Assembly: GCF_947179515.1 (NCBI RefSeq)
Contig: NC_067485.1
Location: forward strand, 79,418,846-79,482,845
Source: Apodemus sylvaticus
Taxonomy: Eukaryota > Chordata > Mammalia > Rodentia > Muridae
Direction of reading: 5' to 3'
Length of the DNA: 64,000 bases
Shown here: positions 58,161 to 64,000 of the stretch, in pieces
How positions within the stretch are numbered: position 1 is the first letter of the stretch
Layout: every line of letters starts with the position of its first letter
Notes under the pieces: model-generated
Told to the model about the DNA's origin: nothing
The model's input: only the letters and a program-made list of their open reading frames with translations
Databases searched by the model: none
Program-made: the position numbers and the translations under genes

Positions 58161-59020
<860 letters not shown>

Positions 59021-59166
59021 ATACTGTGTGCACACACAATGCATGTGGAGGTTAGAGGACAACTTTCAGGAGTCAGCTTTCGTCTACCATGTAGGGCCAT
59101 GGGTGTCAACCAGGCCATCAGGCTTGGTAGCGAGCCTTTTGCCAGCTGAGCCATCTCACTGACCTT
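59021..59166 (-). mobile_element. B3-type SINE, reverse orientation
   Basis: 'atgtggaggttagaggacaa', 'gtcaaccaggccatcaggct', 'tggtagcgagccttttgcca' and GCTGAGCCATCTCACTGACC are the same SINE type as at 35783 and 56119. Confidence 0.75.
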
Positions 59167-59480
59167 CCCTTGGATCTCTTGATTCTCTCATGGAATGCAT
59201 AGTATGCTAAGGGTTCCTCCTGGATGCTATTTTTAAAATAGCATTCCTCCAGTTCACTTGTATAAAGCCTCAGTTTCCCCCTTTAACTCCTACTGTAGCC
59301 AAGTTTATACGCTACCTCTTTGCCCGACATTATTTCTCTGTATCACATTTTGCCCTCTCTTCTTTGTACCCCATGAGAATGGTACTTGCACACTGTGTGG
59401 AACACTTAATACACATTTGTTCTGTACTCAGCTTTCTCTTCAGATCATACAAGGCTTTCACTTTGTAAATATTTGTTTAG
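59167..59480. other. Unassigned intron
   Basis: Nothing recognised. Confidence 0.5.
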
Positions 59481-59708
59481 AGGCTGGACAGATGGCTCAG
59501 TGGTTAAGAACACGCCTGCTCATCCAGAGAATCTGAGTTCTGTTGCCAGCTCCCATGTTGGGCAGCTCACAAATCCCTGTAACTCCAGCTTCAGGGGATC
59601 CAATGTCGTCTCTGTCCTCTGCAGGTATCTGTACCCATGTGCACATACCCCACTATACATACAAACACATAGTTAAAGGGAAAGAAATCATTAAAAAATA
59701 AATCTTTG
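59481..59708 (+). mobile_element. B3 SINE, + orientation
   Basis: GGCTGGACAGATGGCTCAGT, 'ctgtaactccagcttcaggg' and an AAAATAAATCTTT end are a full-length B3. Confidence 0.9.
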
Positions 59709-59916
59709 TTCAATTTAAATCACATAGAAAAGGAATGGTGAGTCATAAATATATCTTGTTTTCTTACTTAATCTTTATAACAAACTTGAGAAGTTGTATA
59801 TTATAATTTTACATGAAGGAACTGACCAGAGAGATTGAATCATTTGATTAAGGCAGCAAGTAACCCAATATGGCCAGTGTAAGATAATGTTCTAGTAAAG
59901 TATTTGAAGCAAAAAT

Positions 59917-59998
59917 AAATAAATAAATAAATAAGAAAAGAAAAAAAAAGAAAAAAAAGAAAGAAACCAAACCAACCAACCAAACAAACAAAAAAACC
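59917..59998. repeat. A-rich array: (AAAT)n, AAAG and AACC units
   Basis: AAATAAATAAATAAATAAAT followed by AAAAG-type and CCAACCAACCAAACAAAC units. It resembles an expanded retroposon A-tail, but no body is visible beside it. Confidence 0.9.
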
Positions 59999-61018
59999 TT
60001 GTAGGTACCACTAATGTGAATAATTCATTTTACCTAGAAAACCTTATTAATTATGATTCAATAAATATTTTAAAAGCATAGAAGAAAGATTAGTTAATAC
60101 TAGCATAGGAATTTACCTGAATAATCTCATTCCATTTACAATTACTCTGTTTTGTTTCCTTATGTAATTTGTAAAAAATAATGACTATGCATGATTTTTG
60201 TCAATATGATGATTGGATTTGTTATGGTTATTCTAGGTGAGATCCAAATATTTTAACATTTATTTCATCCCATGATAGCATTCAAATATGTATAATATAA
60301 CCAGACACCTGCTGAGATTGAAAAACCTAATAATTAAACATATACTCCTTGAGGAATATTCATTTGGTTCCCAAGTAGCCCTGGACATGAAAATATATTC
60401 AGTTTCCAGGAGAAAATGTGTTTTATCCACTGTACTGACTTGTGTAGGTGTTTTGGGGGTGGGGTCACCAATGTTAGCTTTCATGGGGATATTGCATTCA
60501 TAATTTATAGCCTATGTTCCCCAAAGTATTTTTAATTAGAACACATATTATCACTCTCAATAGAAAGCTTTCAGTATGTAAGTAGCCAAGCATAATAATG
60601 AAGGAAAATTGTGTTTCTGAATATAATACCTTAATATATTTACATATAAATTACTGAAATCTTATCTTCATTCACCACAGACAGTTAATTAAGAACTCGG
60701 TAGGACTGTAGTTTCTGTTCAATATTAGGTGAGTAGTTAGGAGGTTTTATGGCAGAAGGCATAGATAATCCTCTTTAGCAACTCTTTTTGTAGAGGAGCA
60801 GTAACCCACCACGACTGCTTCCTTTCAGAGTTGTACCCTGTGCTCTGAGAGGAGGCCTCCCTCCCTGGAGGGCGGTTAAGAGTTAGGCTGGGCTAAGGGA
60901 GGAGCTCCTGGCAGAAGATCTAGTTCAAACAGAAGCATTATTAAGGAAACCATTGGGGGCAGAGTCCAATCTGTGAGGGGCTGAGCCTGTGAGAGTTAGA
61001 GCCTGTGAGGAACTCAGT
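59999..61018. other. AT-rich then GC-richer unassigned intron
   Basis: 59999-60780 is AT-rich with nothing recognised. 60838-61018 is richer in GC, with short direct repetition of CTGTGAGGGGCTGAGCCTGT-like words leading into the decamer array. Confidence 0.5.
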
Positions 61019-61068
61019 CTATAGGGGTCTATAGGGGTCTATAGGGGTCTATAGGGGTCTATAGGGGT
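61019..61068. repeat. Decamer array (TCTATAGGGG)x5, G-quadruplex-prone
   Basis: Five perfect 10-bp units. G4 tracts lie at 61024-61027, 61034-61037, 61044-61047, 61054-61057 and 61064-61067, separated by six bases (TCTATA). Confidence 0.97.
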
Positions 61069-61515
61069 AGGTCTGTGAGCAGCTTTGTCCTTTGGGGCTT
61101 CAACTTGGCTGAGTCGGGGGAGTTGCCATTCATCTTGGTAGGAAATAACATCTGGAGACTCTGGCAGATGCCAGCTTGGAACTTCTGCCTACTGCTGCTC
61201 ATTCACCCCTCCCCAGGTTTGAAGACATGCTACTGGGATATAAAGGCTTAGAAGGCTGCAAAGACAAAAAACCGAAATGGTCCAATATAATTTTAAAACA
61301 AGTGTTATTAGGCTCAACTATAGGATCTTTCTGGTATACAGTCATGCTTTCTTTTATCTTTTTAGATACAAGAATACATAGTTATAATGTCTTTATTTCT
61401 GGGGCATAAGACTGAACTTAAGACCTCATTCTTGCTAGATAGGAACTCATCACTCACCTATTATATATACCTTATACCTATAAACATCTTTAAAAGATTT
61501 TTTAAATATTGATTC

Positions 61516-61516
<1 letters not shown>
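61069..61516. other. Unassigned intron
   Basis: A 77-codon + frame (61176-61409) has no known domain. Confidence 0.5.

Positions 61517-61593
<77 letters not shown>
61517..61593. repeat. (GT)n microsatellite in a B3 tail
   Basis: About 38 GT units with one TA interruption at about 61541. Confidence 0.95.
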
Positions 61594-61599
<6 letters not shown>

Positions 61600-61756
61600 A
61601 TGTGGTGCCCTATAGAGGCCAGAAGAGAGCACTGGATTCTTGGACCTGGAATTTCAGGCAGCTGTAAGCCACCCAAGTGGGTGCTGGAAACCAAACCTAG
61701 GTCCCCTGCCAGAGCAGAAACTACTTTTAGACACTGGTCCACCTCTCCAGCCCCAG
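61594..61756 (-). mobile_element. B3 SINE, reverse orientation
   Basis: 'gcatgtggtgccctatagag', 'gccagaagagagcactggat', GTGGGTGCTGGAAACCAAAC and 'ggtccacctctccagcccc' are B3 antisense. Confidence 0.9.
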
Positions 61757-61859
61757 CATCTTTTGTGGCTTTTGCTCTAAGCCATACATATAGGTAGCTG
61801 TGCTGTCATTTAAATTTGTCTCTCAGTTTTTCTTGTTTTTTTTTTTTCCTTACATGGCC

Positions 61860-62230
61860 TGCTGGTTGTTTGAGAGTCTTCTGCTTAGTTTCTATATTTG
61901 TGAATTTTCTAGTTTTACTTCTGTTGATTTCTGGTTCTTGTCCCTTATGAGAGAAACAGACACTGGGCAGGATGTCAGTCCTTTAAACATTACTAACATT
62001 TACTAACCCTTGTTTTGTCGCCTTACCTATGACTTGCTCTGGAGAATATCCAGGTTCTTCTGGAGAGAGAAAAGTGCTTCTGCTGTTGCTGGATGGATCT
62101 CATATATCTGTCAGGTCCTGCTGGTCTACAGTGGGAAAGTCCTGCGCTTCTTTTGTGACATTCTGTTGTATTGTCCCATCTTTCATTGAAAGGGCGTTGT
62201 TGAGCTGTTTCTCTGTTTGGCTCCATTGAT
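61860..62230 (-). mobile_element. Ancient L1 ORF2 segment, reverse orientation
   Basis: 'ttcttctggagagagaaaag', 'gcttctgctgttgctggatg', 'atatctgtcaggtcctgctg' and 'catctttcattgaaagggcg' match the antisense of mammalian L1 ORF2 in order. It maps further 5' in L1 than the piece at 55760, so both could be remnants of one element. Confidence 0.65.
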
Positions 62231-63464
62231 GGTTGCTGCACATATTTCAGAGTTCCAGTGCTCACTCCTGGCCCTTTGGGAGATGCACTGCCATTGCTTT
62301 ATTTGTCTCTCGTAGCAGTTTTTAGTTTCCTGTCATCGTGCCTTAAATATATATCTTTTTACTTTGAATACATTTTTATAGCACTTTTATAAATACCCTC
62401 TTCCCCACTTAGCCCAGTCCGTGTGACAAATATCTTTGACTACAGATTAATGATATCTTAAATTGTGCAGTTTTAAAATGGCGTAACTCTTTTGAAGGGT
62501 GGTGTTCTGAGGGCCACAATTGTGGCTTTGTGTTAGGCGAATGTCACACCAGCAAGTTGTGACCGCTCCCCCACCTCAGAAAAGATTGTGCCATTATAGA
62601 AACCACCATGAACTTTCTAAAAGCAACATCTGACCCCTAGGTCTTGATTTTGAGAAGCCATAAAAGTACATAAGAAGAAGAAATGGGCTTAGAATATGAA
62701 GCTTCAACATCACAAGTTTTTCCCCTTCCTAATTGCACAGGTGATCTGCTTCATCGGGGCATTCACGTAATAACTGAGAGTCAGCAGGCTCAGACGTGTA
62801 AAACCACAAAAAATATGGAAGGAGTCATGGCTGACTTCGTCGTTTCTGGTTCCCTAGCAGACTGAAATCTTGGCGCTTGTACAAAGAGCACCTGCATGGT
62901 GGTAAACTTCAGAGCGCATTAGATTAAACATTCTGGTTTGAGCTGCTCCAGGACTGACCCTTCTTGCGAGGGCTTAATCAAAAAGAGGAGGCTCTGCTCT
63001 GACCCAACCAGTTCCCTTAGAGCGTTCCTGTTTCTAAAATACTCAGCTCCATCTTGTAAACCCTCTTCTTTCTGCTGAACATCACAGCTCTCTGGGCCTG
63101 CCACAGCACCACACGGCTTCCCAATGCTCTTCGATCACACGGCCCTCTTCTGTACCCCAGCATATCCATCTGGCTACCTTGTCGCCCTTGTCACCCTCCA
63201 TGGGCGCTTTCTACCGTTAGGCATTCCCTGTAATCACTGTGTGCTGTAATCACCTCTGTAGACTGTGATCCCAGAGAGCTGGGCTTCGAGAAATTGTCTC
63301 TTTCCTCAAATTCCACAACCTTCATCTGCACTGATCATCATGCGTCACCTCATTCATTCACTCATTCATTCATTCCTTCCTTCACTCACTTGAGAAGTAT
63401 ATTTTGAGCCCCTGTCACATGCCTGGTATTATTAGATAGGAGTCGTGTAAGTGTTTCTGCTCAG
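62231..63464. other. Unassigned intron with ATTC repeat
   Basis: (ATTC)n-like run at about 63350-63386. No gene recognised. The last bases (TGTTTCTGCTCAG) resemble a splice acceptor. Confidence 0.5.
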
Positions 63465-63466
63465 AT

Positions 63467-63740
63467 GGAACGGTATCCTGGGCATCAGAAACCCAGAAAG
63501 CAAACAGTTTTGAGAGGAGAAAGTGTCCCAGTGGAAGGGCATCCTGAGACTCGGGAACCCAAGGTCCACACAGCTCTGAGGTTAGACAGCGGCCCAAGGG
63601 AAGGGCATCCTAAGACACAGGAGTTCAGGAACCTTGCAGCTCTGAGGTGGGACAGTATCTCAGTGGAAAGGCATCCTGAGATACAGGAGCTCAGAGAAGG
63701 CATTGCTGTGAGAGGAGGCCTCTCAGCAGAGGCGCTGCAG
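63467..63740. repeat. 66-bp (22-codon) minisatellite, about four units
   Basis: Units start at 63467, 63533, 63599 and 63665, each exactly 66 bp, with a partial fifth at 63731. The core GGAAGGGCATCCTGAGAC recurs, and unit identity is about 65-80% by eye. On the + strand one frame is open from ATG 63465 to a stop at 63765-63767 (100 codons), with a 22-residue period visible in words such as EGHPETRE, EGHPKTQE and ERHPEIQE. The minus strand is also open (63703-63485), as expected when the period is a multiple of three. No known protein is recognised. Confidence 0.9.
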
Positions 63741-63767
63741 CTCCCAGGGGAGGGGATCTCCAGGTGA

Positions 63768-64000
63768 GCTGAGGCGCTGAGGAGCCTCAGGTCTGCTCTT
63801 TCTCTTCCCTTCTCTTCATTGCTTCTTTTTTTTCTTGACTTCTTCCAATGACAGAGTCATACCAGATAGGAAATCTCATAAAAAAGATGTATTGGAGGGT
63901 CCAGTGTGTGGAGGGATGAATCCAGCGATGGCTGACCTATGCTCCCAGGAGTGGGGAGCAGCGGACTGGACAAAGGGTCAGTGCTTATAGAAGATTTCTG
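63768..64000. other. Unassigned intron to the window end
   Basis: A TCTTTCTCTTCCCTTCTCTT pyrimidine stretch is at 63798-63817. No gene or repeat recognised. Confidence 0.5.

Noticed and set aside
61019..61068. CRISPR-like direct repeats
   Set aside because: The 10-bp units are contiguous with no spacers, and the window is mammalian.

Overview
This window is mammalian, intronic genomic DNA from a mouse-like murid rodent. The evidence is a dense set of rodent-lineage retroposons: B1, B2, B3, ID/B4 and RSINE1-type SINEs, a young murine L1, and several copies of a rodent repeat that starts like TTAGTCAGGGTTTCTATT. There are also dozens of long microsatellites. No bacterial or viral gene organisation is present. 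The B1, B2 and L1 variants look like Mus rather than rat, and ID elements are sparse and degenerate. The species call is by eye.

I can support one real protein-coding segment: a 75-bp exon at 53657-53731 on the + strand with canonical splice sites. It encodes residues about 75-100 of calcium/calmodulin-dependent protein kinase ID (Camk1d), covering the end of helix C, strands beta-4 and beta-5, and the gatekeeper methionine. Everything else on the + strand is therefore most simply intron of Camk1d: the last ~53.7 kb of the intron before this exon and the first ~10.3 kb of the intron after it. Large introns fit a gene known to span hundreds of kilobases. Most long open frames in the window are artefacts of tandem repeats or of L1.

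Layout. 0-1 kb: a CA microsatellite and an 8-bp-unit minisatellite with a 104-bp higher-order period. 1.5-5.1 kb: a retroposon cluster with two B2 elements each joined in the same orientation to the 3' portion of an L1; the larger L1 carries an open 498-codon C-terminal ORF2. 5-24 kb: scattered SINEs, two near-identical 0.4-kb rodent repeats 5 kb apart in direct orientation, a 20-bp VNTR, and a TATGG/TATGA pentanucleotide array inside an older repeat. 24-32 kb: mostly unassigned sequence, with a 96-bp diverged tandem duplication, a possible LTR relic and a nested repeat. 32-44 kb: several hundred bases of TG-rich satellite and compound CT/GT arrays, many sitting in SINE tails. 43.7-53.6 kb: comparatively repeat-poor intron leading to the exon. 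55.8-62.2 kb: pieces of an ancient L1 ORF2 in reverse orientation, SINEs, a TATC/TTTC array and a TATAGGGGTC array. 63.46-63.76 kb: a 66-bp (22-codon) minisatellite bounded by splice-site-like sequences.

There is no operon, CRISPR array, tRNA or rRNA gene, and no multi-gene system. The points worth a second look concern repeat biology (L1 template-switch chimeras, microsatellite birth in SINE tails, parallel VNTR growth in one repeat family), the frame-neutral Camk1d exon, and the possible cryptic exon at 63.5 kb. Repeat family names are from recognition by eye; boundaries are good to about 10-30 bases unless stated.
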